In this document: positions 46,353 to 58,514 of the stretch, one piece after another
Position numbering within the stretch: the stretch's first letter is position 1
Layout of the letters: every line of letters starts with the position of its first letter
Source: Panicum virgatum
Taxonomy: Eukaryota > Streptophyta > Magnoliopsida > Poales > Poaceae
DNA: 64,000 bases
Direction: 5' to 3'
Assembly: GCF_016808335.1 (NCBI RefSeq)
Contig: NC_053146.1
Location: 37,072,470 to 37,136,469, forward strand
Made by a program: the position numbers and the translations under genes
Notes under the pieces: model-generated
The model's input: only the letters and a program-made list of their open reading frames with translations
Told to the model about the DNA's origin: nothing
Database searches by the model: none

Positions 46353-47956
46353 TTACTCACATATTTTGTATCACTAATCTAGTTCCGCAGATGTGTTGTC
46401 AATCAATACATTTTAGGGATGCAAGTCAAAACAAGAGGAAAACACGTAGAGGACGTACAAGAACTGTATAGAAGATCTCATCCTGTGTCACACTTACAAA
46501 GACGGCCTACATGGCAGGGAAACTAACATACAAAGGCAGCGAACATAGAGATTCTAGAAGAGGACCCACCTGTCAGCCATCCACCAAAAGGCGGTGGCCA
46601 AGGGGCCCGCCAGAGGGTTGGCCGAACTTGGCCTGGGTTCAATCAAGGTGCAGCTTGGCCAGAGATTAACTCTTATCCTTTAGAAGTCGATTTGCCATGT
46701 TTCCATGTATAACTCAGTTAGGAACCGCCCCTTGGAGAGTATAAAAAGAGGAGAAGAAACCCTCTCACAACACACACCAAATTTAATGCATCTCTCCCTC
46801 TCTCTACTTTTGTGACTTGTAATCCTTAGGATGGTGGAGCTAGGCTCAAACTTCTCTTAGCGAGTACAAGTCGTCCTTGGGGTCATTGAGCAACCTTCGG
46901 CCTTCGGTATAGCTTTGTATTTGACTCGTCACAAATTTATCTATAATTCAGAGTATCTTCATGGTTGCCTTGCTATGTCATACCATGTTGTGTGCCTTAA
47001 GTTATGAAATTCATTTGTTTACACTAGAAATCTGTGCTAAAACAACAGTCTGGTGTGCCCTTTGAGCTTGCTCTAGTTCATTACTTGTCCATCCAAAGAG
47101 TGGGAGACCTGAGGGTGACTAGAGCAGGTTCTGTACACACGAGCGTGGTTCCGGGGTATCACGGGATCCATCCAATATGACCATATCCAATTGTGTTGTA
47201 AGGGTAGGCGGCAGGTGGTGATAGTCCTATTTGTCTGACACGCTCTGATGTTTTTTTGTGCACTCCCTCGTTCGGTTATGGTGTAGCGTGAAGGGGGGGG
47301 GCGCTGGAGCCCCCCTAGTCCCATACATCCCATGAAGCCCCTCCTAAGCACCCCAACATTCTTTAGCCATGGATGAAGTAGGGGAAGAAGGAAAAGAGGA
47401 GGAGGAAGAATAAAAAGATGGGAGGAAGGAGAAAGAAGAAGAAATAAGCCCCCCAATATTCAATTCTTGGATCCACCACCGCCTTCGCTTGCTAGCGGAC
47501 CAGTGCCGGGTAGTCTTTTTGCTTGCTGGAGGCTTAAGGCTAGTACTAACCATACGTTTGTATAACCTTTGCTAAAATTCATAGGTAGTCTTTTTGCTTG
47601 CTGGAGGCTTAAGGCTAGTACTAACCATACGTTTGTATAACCTTTGCTAAAATTCATAATTCCTTTAGGAACTCTCTGTATGCCTATGCTCTCGCTAATC
47701 TTAGGTTTATTCTTTAATTCTTTATTCTTGAGATTGGCTTGGGTGTGTATGTCATATTACCCTTATTCAAAATTTGTTATAACTTACCCTATATGTGGTC
47801 TATAGCTTAAACTAATTATGTACTAAACACTTATACACCATGCCATCCTTTGGGAAATATAAATAATGATACCCATTAATACTCATGGGTGAAATACTAA
47901 CAATGGTATATCCATGCGCTTGCGGATTTATATGTAAACTTCAAGAAATACCAACA
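46353..47956. mobile_element. Solo LTR related to the one at 48403 (tentative)
   Basis: Candidate duplication ATACC at 46348-46352 and 47957-47961. The right end GAAATACCAACA is shared in form with the element at 48403-49561, as are GACCCACCTG.CAGCCA.CCA followed by AAGGCGGTGGCCAA (46561 and 48690) and GGCAGGTGGTGATAGTC (47211 and 49230). The left end reads TTACTCAC and not TG, so it is eroded or misplaced. A TATA motif (TATAAAAAGAGG) is at 46740. The interior from about 47270 to 47500 looks like foreign GC-rich sequence, and the 75-bp duplication lies within. Confidence 0.5.
47511..47660 (+). repeat. Perfect 75-bp tandem duplication
   Basis: The unit beginning TAGTCTTTTTGCTTGCTGGA occurs at 47511-47585 and 47586-47660, identical over at least 72 bp. 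The lack of divergence suggests a recent slippage or template-switch event. Confidence 0.93.
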
Positions 47957-48402
47957 ATACCTCTAGTCTGGTAAATCTTGTTGAGTATTAGTATAATCAA
48001 AGTTTTGTGGATAAATTTTTTAGATTTAGATGATATAGATTTTTATCCCTATTGTGCTAAGTTTTTTCATCGTGACGAGGAAGGTTGGATTGTGGTCAAT
48101 CACAACTCTTAATAATGCCAATATCGTGGATTGCACATTTGTGAGCTTAGTGTGTTATTTCCGGTTTGTCATTCACTCGTATCGTCATTAGGCCTTGGTT
48201 TATATTTGAGCTTTGCTTCCGCTATATGTATGGATTTATGTACAATTAGTACTTGAACTCCGGTTTGTAACTTATGTCTCGCACTCTATGTACCTTTTCA
48301 TGATGTAAAACTCTGCCATGATTGTACTTTCTGCGCCCACCTTCATGTGGGACTACTGATTGGCGTTTTGATCCATATATTGGTTTAATGTGGGTTGTCA
48401 AG

Positions 48403-49561
48403 TGTCGACGCTCACTACAGACCCATTTTGAGTATCAATTTGAGCAAAAAAATTATAAGAATTAACATCTCAAGGCTGCATATTTACCAAAAATAATGTC
48501 AAATCCACATATCCCTTAGAAATTATTATTATGTAAATAGAAATCCAGGTAAAACACGCTCCAGAATCCATGCTATAAAAGCTAGACCAATCAGAGCACG
48601 TCATTCAGGCTTCCATGAATCAAGTGACCCACTTGGCAGCCTAGAACGAGAAAAACTTGGCATGCAAGCTTTGCACCGATCTTGGGACCCACCTGCTAGC
48701 CACCCAGCCAAAGGCGGTGGCCAAAGATGGTGCCAGAAGGTTGGCCGAACCAAGGGTGGGTCCCCTCAAACTCATCTTCCACTGTCAGCAGCCGGTGCTT
48801 CCTTGAAGACACACCAATAGCGCACTTCCTCTCTTGAGCTTTCACCTTCACATTTGAGCTTTAGGCACTCTTTAGAGGCTTAGTGCTGCCTAGGTGGTGC
48901 TTTTGCGAAAAGGGAGAGAGTGAGGGGAAGTCGGGGAGATGCTCGGGTTATCGGCACCGGTACTCTCCGCCAGCTTGTACCTCAACGAATGCTTATCAAT
49001 TATAATAAGTGTTCATGAATTCTTTCTGATTTAGTTTCTTAGTTAAGTTTAGTGCTAGTTCACTGGTTGTTTATGGGACCATCGTTCACTAGTTTAGTGT
49101 ATGCTCTAAAGTAAGACTCCTGATAGACACAAATATTTTTGTATGGCTCTAGAGTTTGTAAAAGACGGTGTAGACGTGGTGTCTAGACTAGATTTTACCT
49201 TTGATTGTTCCCCACGGTTTGTAGAGATAGGTGGCAGGTGGTGATAGTCATGTATACTTATTATAATCCTCCATGTCCGGATATATTGCAGAAGCCTGAT
49301 TATTAGAGCTGCCTGTTTTTATCCAGAAGAAGTGGTAGTCCCAAGTAAACAACTAGGTTAGTTCTATCTCACCTTAGAATCCGAGTCTTAGAAATTATCT
49401 CTACCTCTCTTTTGTACTGTGATGTCTTTGGACGAATTCGAACATTAGGTAGTATACTCATGTTACTCTACGGATACAATATCTTAGAATACTTCTGGGT
49501 GAAAACTATAACGGTATCTGTAAATTTCTGGATTTATTCATGACGCTATAGAATACTAACA
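48403..49561. mobile_element. Solo LTR with TSD TCAAG
   Basis: 1,159 bp from TGTCGACGCTCACTACAG to GAATACTAACA, flanked by TCAAG at 48398-48402 and 49562-49566. There is no coding potential. The right section GGGTGAAA...GGTATC.GTAAAT...GGATTTAT resembles the U5 end of grass Gypsy LTRs. It is a second member of the family represented by 46353-47956. Confidence 0.75.
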
Positions 49562-49591
49562 TCAAGTTAAACTATTAAGTTTATATACCTG

Positions 49592-50192
49592 TGTTGACGA
49601 CCAAAATTGGCAGTAACCTGAACAGACCGGTCTGACCGGTGTGTCCAGGCGGTCTGACCGGTCTAGGCGTCTGTAGACGGTCTGGCATGACCAACCGGTC
49701 TGACCGGTAGGTCCGACCGGTCTGACCGGTCTAGGAGGAGTCCGAGTACAATTAGAGTTCTTAATAGATTTAGATCTGTAAAAATGATTTCTTGCGGGGT
49801 AAGTCTTCCCCACCCTATAAATATAAAGGGTCACGGCCGATTGAAGAAGGAACCCAATCGAACCAATCAAATATATTTATCCTTATCGTTTTTACCTTTC
49901 TTTCTCGTTATCCTACTTTTCCAACCTCGACATGCTGTTCTTTTCTCGTCTCCATGGCGTTTGAGGACGCCCTAGCTGGCCTGCCGAGCCTAGGGCGACC
50001 CTACGCGCGCTTGCCCCGACGGGGTCCCTCCCGGGCGAGCGTTCGTCGGATCGTCGCCGTTATGCACGGCGACCGGTCTGACCGGTCCCTCTGACCGGTC
50101 TGACCGCTCCACGCAGGAGGTGCTGCAAGGAGCTCCTCCTCGCGTCGCGCGACCTAGCGCGATCGTGTGTTGGCCCGTAAAAAGCGTCAACA
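49592..50192 (+). mobile_element. Solo LTR with TGTTGAC/GTCAACA ends
   Basis: 601 bp flanked by ACCTG at 49587-49591 and 50193-50197, starting TGTTGACGACC and ending GCGTCAACA. It carries many copies of GACCGGTCTGACCGGTC-like palindromes at 49620-49735 and 50070-50105, and a TATA-like CTATAAATATAAAGG near 49815 between the two clusters. No coding sequence. Confidence 0.8.
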
Positions 50193-50197
50193 ACCTG

Positions 50198-51990
50198 ATA
50201 TATTCAAATGATAGCTATTACACTTAATATGAGTTTTAATTTGAGGGTCCATAAAACAAACCAGCACACGGCCACCGCGAAGGCATTGTTGCTGCATGTT
50301 GTCTTCGCTCACTGTCCGGTCCAGACAAAAGTAGTACCCACGATCATCGTTACCGGCCACAGCCCGCACGCCCGTAGCCGCATCAGCCATAGGCTGACCG
50401 CCACCACCCCTAAAGCAGGCCACGGACGACCATATCTGACCGCAGGAACGCTAGAATCGTCTTGAGTGGATCCGAATTCATGATGCAGGCAGGCGCGCAG
50501 GCGCGCCTGCAGAGCGCTGCAACTCCCCGCATGCACAAGCGGACTGCTCTGCAGGAGCCCCCTTGCAGTTGCAGCTTGCACGCTTGCCGCGTTAACCTGC
50601 TAGACGTTGCGGGCCACATCGAAGAAGGCCTGTAGACTGCTGCAGGCGCCGGCAGACATAGAGGACCTGTCTATCGGCTACTCGCACGATCTGACTGCCC
50701 ATCCCACTGGAGCATAATTTGCTAGCTGACAACACAAAAAAAAAAGAAACAAAGGTGCTCGTCGCATCGCCGTTATGCCGCCGCCCAGGTGCTCCCGTAG
50801 CGCCGCCGCCGCCGTCGAAATGCCGAGCTGACGCTGCGTTTGCGGGCTTTGTAGGCACCTGCAGGCTTCGCTGGCTTACCTGCTAAATCCCAATGGGTTT
50901 CGTGGGCCTACCTGCTTAAGCCCGCATGAAAATTGCAGGTGCCTGCAGGTGCCCACCAAACTATTTTTTGCAGGCGTGCCTAGCGGGCAGGCAGGCCGGC
51001 CCGCGCCCACTTGCATCCTTAATCCGAATCCACCGCCCTGAGGCCAGCTGACAATTGACACCAAGGAGCGTCGATAGGAAAGAGAAGACATGTTGCCGCC
51101 TTGCTCGTGCTCCCTTCTCAGCTATGGGGTTGGGAGAAGGCAGAGAGAGCCCCCGGCCGGTGTCTAGGGTTTTTGCCTGAGCCGTCTTGGGAGGGCGAAG
51201 CGGGGAACCCCTTGTAGACTCTTCTTGCCATCGATTCCACCTTCAACTTCTAAACCATAACTTGAAATGCTAACCCAAAGAACCAATTGACAGTAGTGTT
51301 ATCGGTTAGCTATTTTTTTATTTTTTATTATCTCACTCAGCCTTGCTTTGAAATTCAGATTAGTTTAAAATTTAGTAGGAAAAAATATCAATTTTCCCCA
51401 AACATAGGGAGGCAAGTCGAAAGTCTAAGGTCCCCTTTGTAATGTAGGATTTCAAAACATAGGAATAAGAAAATGTAAGAATTGAATGTTATCGTAATTT
51501 CAATCCTATGGAATGAAGAAACACACGAAAAAACGCAGGAAATGGATGACACAAAGGAAAGTTTTGAATAGGTCCAACCTCTTGGTAGAATTTTTCCAAA
51601 ATTGCTATGAAACAAGTCATTCTATAGGAATTTCATTGGATGGGTAGAATTCAAATCCTCGGTTCCAAAGCATTTCTTATAACAAAGTCCTATAGAATCA
51701 AAATTCTTCGAAATTCCTCCATTTTTTCATTGTTACATGCCCGTCACCGTTCGGAGGGAGGAAAAGTAACAATAAACATTGAAACCAAATGACTAGTCTC
51801 CGCCGTGTATGCAGGGCGCAGGGGCTTGTAGCCGTTCAGCACCAACATTCTTCGGGAGACACAGTCAGGCGGGGAAACTAGTTGCAGAGCAGCAAAAGGT
51901 CACGGTATCGCATCATCTACCTACCTGAATTACTGCTCCACACGCACTCTCGGGGCATTCATTAATTCTTGTTCTAAGCCAGCTGATGGT
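50198..51990. other. Intergenic sequence
   Basis: No gene, LTR pair or target duplication that I can define. Around 50840-51000 a set of GCAGGTGCCTGCAGG words recurs, suggesting a decayed repeat. ORFs here lack motifs. Confidence 0.4.
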
Positions 51991-51995
51991 TATAA

Positions 51996-52195
51996 GGCCA
52001 ATTTCAATAGAGGTGTCATTGTAGTGTCACGAACATTAAATTTATTGATATGTCAGCCTCATTATGAAGAAAGAGAAGGAAAAGTGTCATGGAATGTGAC
52101 GAGAGTGTGATCACCATGCATGACACTCCTTTGGCTCGATTACCTATTTTACTGACTTGGTAACTGTGTCGATAACACTCCCACTGAGACTGACC
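51996..52195. mobile_element. Tourist-like MITE (PIF/Harbinger type)
   Basis: A 200-bp element flanked by TAA at 51993-51995 and 52196-52198. Terminal inverted repeats: left GGCCAATTTCAATAGAGGTG, right (inverted) GGTCAGTCTCAGTGGGAGTG, about 15 of 20 matching. It has no coding capacity. The 3-bp TAA duplication and the 'GTTTCAATGGG'-type ends fit Tourist MITEs found near grass genes. Confidence 0.75.
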
Positions 52196-52242
52196 TAAAT
52201 TATATTAACATATTATCAATAACTAACTAATAGCGTACCGAC

Positions 52243-52770
52243 TGTTGACACAAAATTTGGCCACACACTCGAACGCACTAGAACACACAGTAAACCTTCA
52301 AAACTATCAACACCAGCAGCTCCCCTGCCGATCAGTCAGACCGGTTATATAGAGAAACCACGAAGACCTAGAACAATGAGGTCGGGAGGAACCCAGTCAG
52401 AGCTCGCGGAACTAGGGTTGCACTGAGATTGGTCAGGCCACTCTGAACACCTTTAAACGTTGTCGAGACGTAGGAGGAACAACAAATAGGGTTTGGAAAA
52501 AGGCTAGGGTTTGAAAGATAAAAGGTAGATGCAATTTTTTTTGCCTCAATCGGCTGTGCCCCCTGCCCGCCCACCTACGCGCCTTTATTTAGATTCTAAC
52601 TAAATATTATACTGAACTTTATCCGGGAATAGCCTTTATATTTACAAACCGGGGAAGATGTACCCTTTCACAAATCAGGATACAAAAGGATTACTAAATA
52701 GAAATCTACTTTCATTTTACAATAGGCCAGACCGGTCAGCCTTGGTCCCTACCAATTTTGACTGTCAACA
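52243..52770. mobile_element. Small solo LTR with TGTTGAC/GTCAACA ends
   Basis: 528 bp flanked by CCGAC at 52238-52242 and 52771-52775; starts TGTTGACACAAAA and ends GACTGTCAACA. It contains CAGACCGGTTATATAG (near 52337) and AGACCGGTCAG (near 52730), linking it to the element at 49592, but is largely diverged. No coding sequence. Confidence 0.8.
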
Positions 52771-52929
52771 CCGACATAATTGTTCATGGAGTTAGTGGAT
52801 ATTTGGATATATGTGCTAAATTTTAGCCTAAAAATGCTAAATTTTAGGACAACCTTAAGCAAAAAAATATTGCTGGTGAAATAGGCTAAACTTTAGCTAA
52901 TGTTAAAAACTTAAGCAGGAGTACGCGTG

Positions 52930-54660
52930 TGTCAGATCCAGGGCCATGGGTACCTGGCGTGGCGCAGATCAGTACCTTATATGTTGAGGCATGTATAGTA
53001 AACCATGCATTATATATCTAGTAGGTATGAAAAGAAGTCACCGAGTAGTACTCGGGATAGGCTCTCAGGTGTAACACCCTCCTCGCAACGCCGCATAGCC
53101 AAGCCCTTGCGAGAGGTGAGCCGGTTACACATAGCACCTCATCTATACTTTCGTCCTCGCTTCTTATAAAAGGGTTAACCCGAAGGTGCTATAGTTGGAA
53201 GCCAAATGCTCATAAGTTGGCTCCACCCTTACTCAACTAGCAATGTGGTACTAAACATGTGCACAACGCACTCATGGGCCACTACTGGACCATATACAAA
53301 TTAGACCAGATGTCACACCAGCCCTCCCGATCTATATAAGGGCGGGTAGGGACCCCTCCAAACCATTTACGCACACCATCTACACCCAAGGCAATACAGA
53401 TCGCCCAACAGGATGTAGGGTATTACACAACTCAAGGCCCGAACCTGTCTAAACTCTTGTGTTGCTTGCATCATCGTGTTCTTGATCTCAGCGACTTTCC
53501 ACGATCATTCATCTACTTAAGGGTATCCCTAGGTGGACGTGACGGTAAAACACCGGCAGCTAGCGCCCACTGTGAGGCAGATCTCCGGCGATCCTCCGAC
53601 AAACTCGATGGCCATCTTCATTGTCTCCATCACCATGCCTGAAGAAGGTACTAACTTTTATCTTCGGATCATGGATTTGTGTAGCTAATGCCGAGGGAGG
53701 CTTTCACAGCCACCTAAACGACTCTACATAAACACAGATTAATCAACCCAGCATTACCAATAACGCTATAGAACTTGCTGATGATCTAGGCAAAATCCAA
53801 CCTTCCGATCCGCTTGAGGAAGTACCCTCTAACGATCTGAAAGACACCCAAACTGAAAACTTTTTCAATCTAGAAAAGGCTTCAGATGATCTGCTGAGCG
53901 TAGATGCCACCAATTCTTGGGTGGCATCGATTTATGACAAGTTCCCAGATAATGAGCCAATATCCATTATTGGTCAACATCTGGACCTCACAATTGCATT
54001 TATGCTACAAGGTCGGTTCATGTACTGGAAGGTCTTGGAGCCCCCAGAACTACTCGGATACGACGCATGACTAGTGGCATATATCCCAGACCTCCCATAT
54101 CAGGAAGGAAACAACCTTTCCCCAATTCGGGAAGAAGGAACATGATTTACAGAGATAGCTACAGACTACTCTGATGAATCCTACACCGATCGCTACATCT
54201 ACATGGAAGATGTAGGCAACGGTAGGAGAGAAAGCGAATTATTAGAAGACATCTCAGCAGGTGATCTTACCGCAAACGCTGGCAACGAAGATGATGTCCA
54301 CCGTAACGCAAGAAGAGGAAGGAATCATGAGAGCGCACAACAGAGGGAAGATGCGCGGCAACGCTAGTAACAGCAACCCCAGTGCAATCTCCAGGCCGAA
54401 TTTGAAAAAGATGCTGAACAAGGCTTTCATACCCCAGTGGCCAACATCATGCCTGCCACAAGACTCCTGGATCATATTAAAGATCCAGCAGTTGCCCAGA
54501 GCATCCACCTGCTTCAACACGCTGCCCTGCAGCTCAACGAAAAAGACAAGATGCCATCCCTGTCAAGGAGCCAAGGCTACGCAGGTTCCAGTCGAACACC
54601 AGGAGGAAGGCGTAGAAGATGGGAAGGAAGCGCCCAGAACAATCAAGATCAGTAGATTGT
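52930..54660 (+). mobile_element. Truncated Gypsy (Tat-like) remnant: LTR plus gag leader
   Basis: The stretch to about 53561 has LTR-type content also present in the Gypsy at 27959: CTATATAAGGGCGGG (TATA), GGATGTAGGGTATTACAC and GGCCCGAACCTGTCTAA. It ends ACACCGGCA and is followed by GCTAGCGCCCACTGTGAGG (53562-53580), a mutated form of the Tat primer site. A broken gag leader follows (for example ASDDLLSVDATNSWVASIYD near 53880, and HIKDPAVAQSIHLLQHAALQ near 54470). There is no RT, integrase or 3' LTR. CTAAA/TTTAG-rich sequence on both sides (52800-52910 and 54668-54720) may be two halves of a MITE it interrupted. Left boundary approximate. Confidence 0.65.
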
Positions 54661-56110
54661 CGCGGGATGCTAAAGTTTAGCACTCAACTTTAGTCCATCA
54701 AAACCGACCCTTTAGATAAGGCTAATAGTTTTGCTGGCATTAGTGTCATCATTTGCAGCCCATTTAGTAGCCCACTTGTATAATAGGTAGCTATGAGTAT
54801 AAGCTATATCATTAATATATTGACCACGGACCACCTCATCCCCAATACAATATCTTGAAATCTTTGTTACAACGTCTCTCCTCTTCTCCACCTCAGTAGT
54901 TATGTGACGTCTCTCTTCTCTTCTCTTCTCAACCGAAGTAGATATTGTTCGAATTTGTGCTTGGCCCAATGCATATTAAATAAATTCCTAATAAAATCTT
55001 AAAGGCCCATGAGGGCACGGGGAAGTAGAAACCTTTAGTCCCACCTTGCTTGTAGAAGATGAGAATAACTAACTTAAATAGAGAAGCTATTCTTGCCTCT
55101 CCAAACTATGTGTGTGGGAGAGAAATGAAATTCCTCACGCGCACGCTTGTTCGCCTCGTCTCACCGGGCGGGCCATGGTGAAATACGTGAGCGCACGACG
55201 TCTGCATGAATGGTCTGTCAAAATCCAGCTCCTCGCCTTGCAGGAGCGTGGCTTTCTTTTGTTGTTTTATTTTTTGGTCACTTGGACAATAAAGTTACGA
55301 GATATGGAAGGTCTAATCAGTTTCCTAATCTGATTACGAATCCGATCACGACACAAGGTCTTCTTCATCCTGAGTGTCGGCGTGCACTGGCAAATGGGAG
55401 AGCAGGTCTCCGGAACCTCCATCCTCGAGATCCTGCACCGGGAGAGGAAGATTAAGGTTTTTCGGAAGTGTCCGGCCCGACTGCTCAAAGACCATCATCA
55501 CGGCTCATCCTTCGTCCAAGTCAGGCGCTGCGGTGAATCATCGTCTTCGACACCGGCTACTATACTCCATCAACAGAGCCGTCTTCATCTGGTCAACTCC
55601 GTTTGTCTTCCCGAAAGCCAAGGCTCATTATGTACACAGTTATTTCATCCAGTTCCTAATCACGTTTTCTGAGTATATGATCCTAATGTGTCTTGTTACT
55701 AGTATGATAGAACTGTTCATGCTAGATCTAGTAATATTCCTGATTTATTTATTTTGGAATTTAAGCATGCAGTTGCCTAATATTTCAACAGTTATGTGAT
55801 GTAGCAACTTACAACCTGCTTACATATTCTTATAATACTTAGTACATTCTGTTTTCTCAGGAAGTTTACTGAACCTATGCATTAGATGATCCACTTTTCT
55901 CTCTCTTCTCCACCTCAACATAAATTTGATGAGGTTGTTTTGTAACTAGGGGTGGTAAAGGGTCTCAAAATATTGCATAGATAATCTAATAGCCGGGTCC
56001 AAAAAGAATTGGGTTCTTATCTTATACAATTTAAGCTAAAAATATATAGAACCACATTGAATTGTGAAGAGACTATTAGAGTCATAATCCGTTACTAGTT
56101 ACCACCCAAC
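54661..56110. other. Intergenic sequence, repeat-like
   Basis: 54720-54950 and 55890-55930 share CTCTTCTCCACCTCA words of a kind seen in grass MITEs, but I cannot define ends. 54960-55800 looks like noncoding LTR-type sequence (including TCCCACCTTGCTTG and a polyadenylation-like AT-rich tail), again without a target duplication I can find. No gene supported. Confidence 0.35.
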
Positions 56111-57592
56111 TTAGGCTGTCCACACTCGTCATACTCTAAATTCATCCTCTAAAAGGAATATTCTAGTCTGGTCATCGAGATTCTATCCTCTATATCGAGT
56201 TTCTCCGCACCCGTTCATACTCTATATACATCATCTATCCCAACTACCAGCACACAGGGCCCACACATTAGGTTTTCTTATTGTTTTTTACCTCCCTCTC
56301 TCTCCTATATTTCTCTCTCCCATCCCCCATTCGCTCTGCCTGCGCCCTGCCACTGGCGGTGGCGGAGCTCCGTGCGGCGGCAGGGGGAGGTTCTCCCTCC
56401 CACGCCTACTGCTCTGCCGCCACGTCCACCGGTGGTCCAAGCCCTCGTCCCCACTGCCCCCTCCCCCTCCCCCAACCTGCCACGTCCACATGGAAGCCGA
56501 GGAGAAGTACGCCGAGGAGAAGGCCTACCTCGCCCGGAAACTCCAGCTCAAGATGGCCTCCCGACTCACCTCGGACCCCTGCACCCCGTCGCCTCGTAGC
56601 CGTCCTCCCGTCGCGCGGCCGCCAGTGGTTCGCCCCCGCCGCCGCGGGCGCAGGGCGCTGGTCCCTGCGCCGCCCCGGGCCCGGTGGCGCAGGACGCTAT
56701 CCTCGGCGCGCCGCGGCGGCGAGCGCCCGGTGGCGGGCGGGCGCTCGGGCGGCGAGCGCGTGAGCAAGCGGCGGCAGGAGTGCGCGTGGGGGCGGCGGGC
56801 GGCTCGTGGCAGCGGCGTCGGTGGGTCACCGGCCATGGGACTGAGCTCCCTCGCGGTGGCTGGAACGGCGGGGTGGACGCGCGTCACCTCCTCCCTCGCC
56901 GCCGCCCCCTCCCACGCTCCTCGCCTCCCTCGCGCGCGGCCGGAGCAGCGGGGCTCCTCGGCCCAGGGCGGGCCTGCGGAGCTGCCCCTCGTGCCGGAGC
57001 TGCCCCAGCGCACGAGCGGAGCGACCGTGGCGGGCGGCCTGTGCGGGCAGCGGCGGGCCTTGGGCGGCCCCGCGCGGCGGAGCAAGGGCGGGCGGCCGGC
57101 GAGCGTAGAGCAAGGGCGGCCGGCGGTGTAGGGCCAGCGAGCATGGGTGGACGGCGGCGGCGGAGGCCCTCGCTCGGCGAGCGGGGGCCGGCAAGCGCGC
57201 TGCGGGCGAGCGGCCGCGTGTCGGGCGGCGCGTGGCAGCCGCTCGGCCCCTTGCTCTCCCTCTCCCTCCCTCTCTGTCTAGTGGTGGGGGGTGGGGCGGC
57301 GAGCTGCAGCTCCATCGGGCGGCCTTGACGGCCCGGCGGCGGCGGACCTGTGTGGCGGCAGCGGAGGCAGGCCTGGCGGCGGCAAAGGCTTCGGCAGTTG
57401 CTGCGCGCGGGCAGAGGCGAGGTGGGGCTGGCGCGAGCAGTAGCGGACCTTCCGTACGATGCTGGATATCACGGACCTACGCCCATACGTTTGTTTACCA
57501 TGTGACTTTACTGCAGCCGCTGGAGCGTTTCGGTACCCTATCGCGTCCTGCAGGATGAGGTCGCGGACGCGATAGCGTACCCGCTGCGGGCA
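56111..57592. mobile_element. GC-rich block with possible terminal inverted repeats (Pack-type candidate)
   Basis: The left end reads TTAGGCTGTCCACAC (from about 56111) and the right end, inverted, reads CAAGGCTGCCCGCAGC (about 57592), matching at 11 of 13 bases in the core, with flanks TTA and TTG. Inside is an exceptionally GC-rich 1.2 kb region open in several frames on both strands, including a plus-strand ORF from 56490 (MEAEEKYAEEKAYLARKLQL, then low-complexity R/A/G/P). Its start looks like a real coding exon fragment, but no family is recognisable. The interpretation as a DNA transposon carrying a captured gene fragment is tentative. Confidence 0.3.
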
Positions 57593-58514
57593 GCCTTGTA
57601 CCTGCTTATATCATCTTAATTTTACTTACTCTAATCCTTCTGCACTCTGTCTCTCCGCAAAGAAACAAATTCCAACGGTCCAATTACATCGCCACTTCGC
57701 CAGCGCCCCCGTTCGCCCCACATCTCTGCAGCTCCATCTCAACGCAAGAGAGAGAACGGATCGGCACAGACCTCTGTAACCCCACGTCTTAGAGAAATCG
57801 TTAATCTTACGAGAGAGAGAGAGACTGGCATCTGAGCCTGGCCAGGGGAACAGCGGTTGCGCGCGCGCCCACTGATCTCTCGCACTCACACGCGCTCCTT
57901 TTCATGGCCTCTGCTGCTGCCTCTACCTCTTTTCATCTTTTTCCCCTTTGGCACCTTTCGCCTTTTCCGCTTTGACACATCCTCCCCCATCCCCCGTCGC
58001 ATCGACATCACCAGTTACTTCACCGGTGCCTCCCTCTTTGCTTGTTCGCCTGCGTACGTGCTTTACTGTGTCGCAGTCGCAGCTCCGTCGTCGCCGTCCT
58101 CGCCGAGCTCTGACCACCCCTGCTGCCGCCGCTGACATTTGTCTCCCGAGCCCAGAGAGGATCGTTGCTGGTATCGGTGTTTATCTACCGCATTAACAAT
58201 TAACATTGCTCCGGGTCTTGCAGTGGTTCCGATCCTTTGGGTTTAGTGCGGAGTGCGCTCGTCTGGTGCAGCTAGCTATTCTGCTCTCAGGGGGTCTCTT
58301 CGCTCTGTCCAGATTGGTCTCAAGGTATGATGAAGCCCGCTGCTTTTGATTATCCTTTTTCTCTGCCCATAATTGATCACCAAGATCATTGCTTGTGCTT
58401 CAGGTTCAGATCTAGGAGAGCTCGGGGCCGCTTCTTGATCACTTCTGCTGACAAAGGTTCCAACTGCTGCTTGCTCTGACAAATTCTTGAACACCATCGC
58501 TAAGAAATCAGGAG
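57593..58514 (+). promoter_or_regulatory. Promoter and 5' leader region of the nucleobase-ascorbate transporter gene
   Basis: CT-rich tracts and a (GA)n run (57809-57824) are typical of plant leader regions. A leader intron is plausible, with a donor at about 58325 (CAAG/GTATGATG) and an acceptor before the ATG at 58515, but I cannot fix its 3' end. No alternative coding start is needed. Confidence 0.45.

Noticed and set aside
46353..49561. One retrotransposon with LTRs at 46353-47956 and 48403-49561
   Set aside because: Each has its own different 5-bp target duplication and the 450 bp between them has no PBS, polypurine tract or coding sequence.
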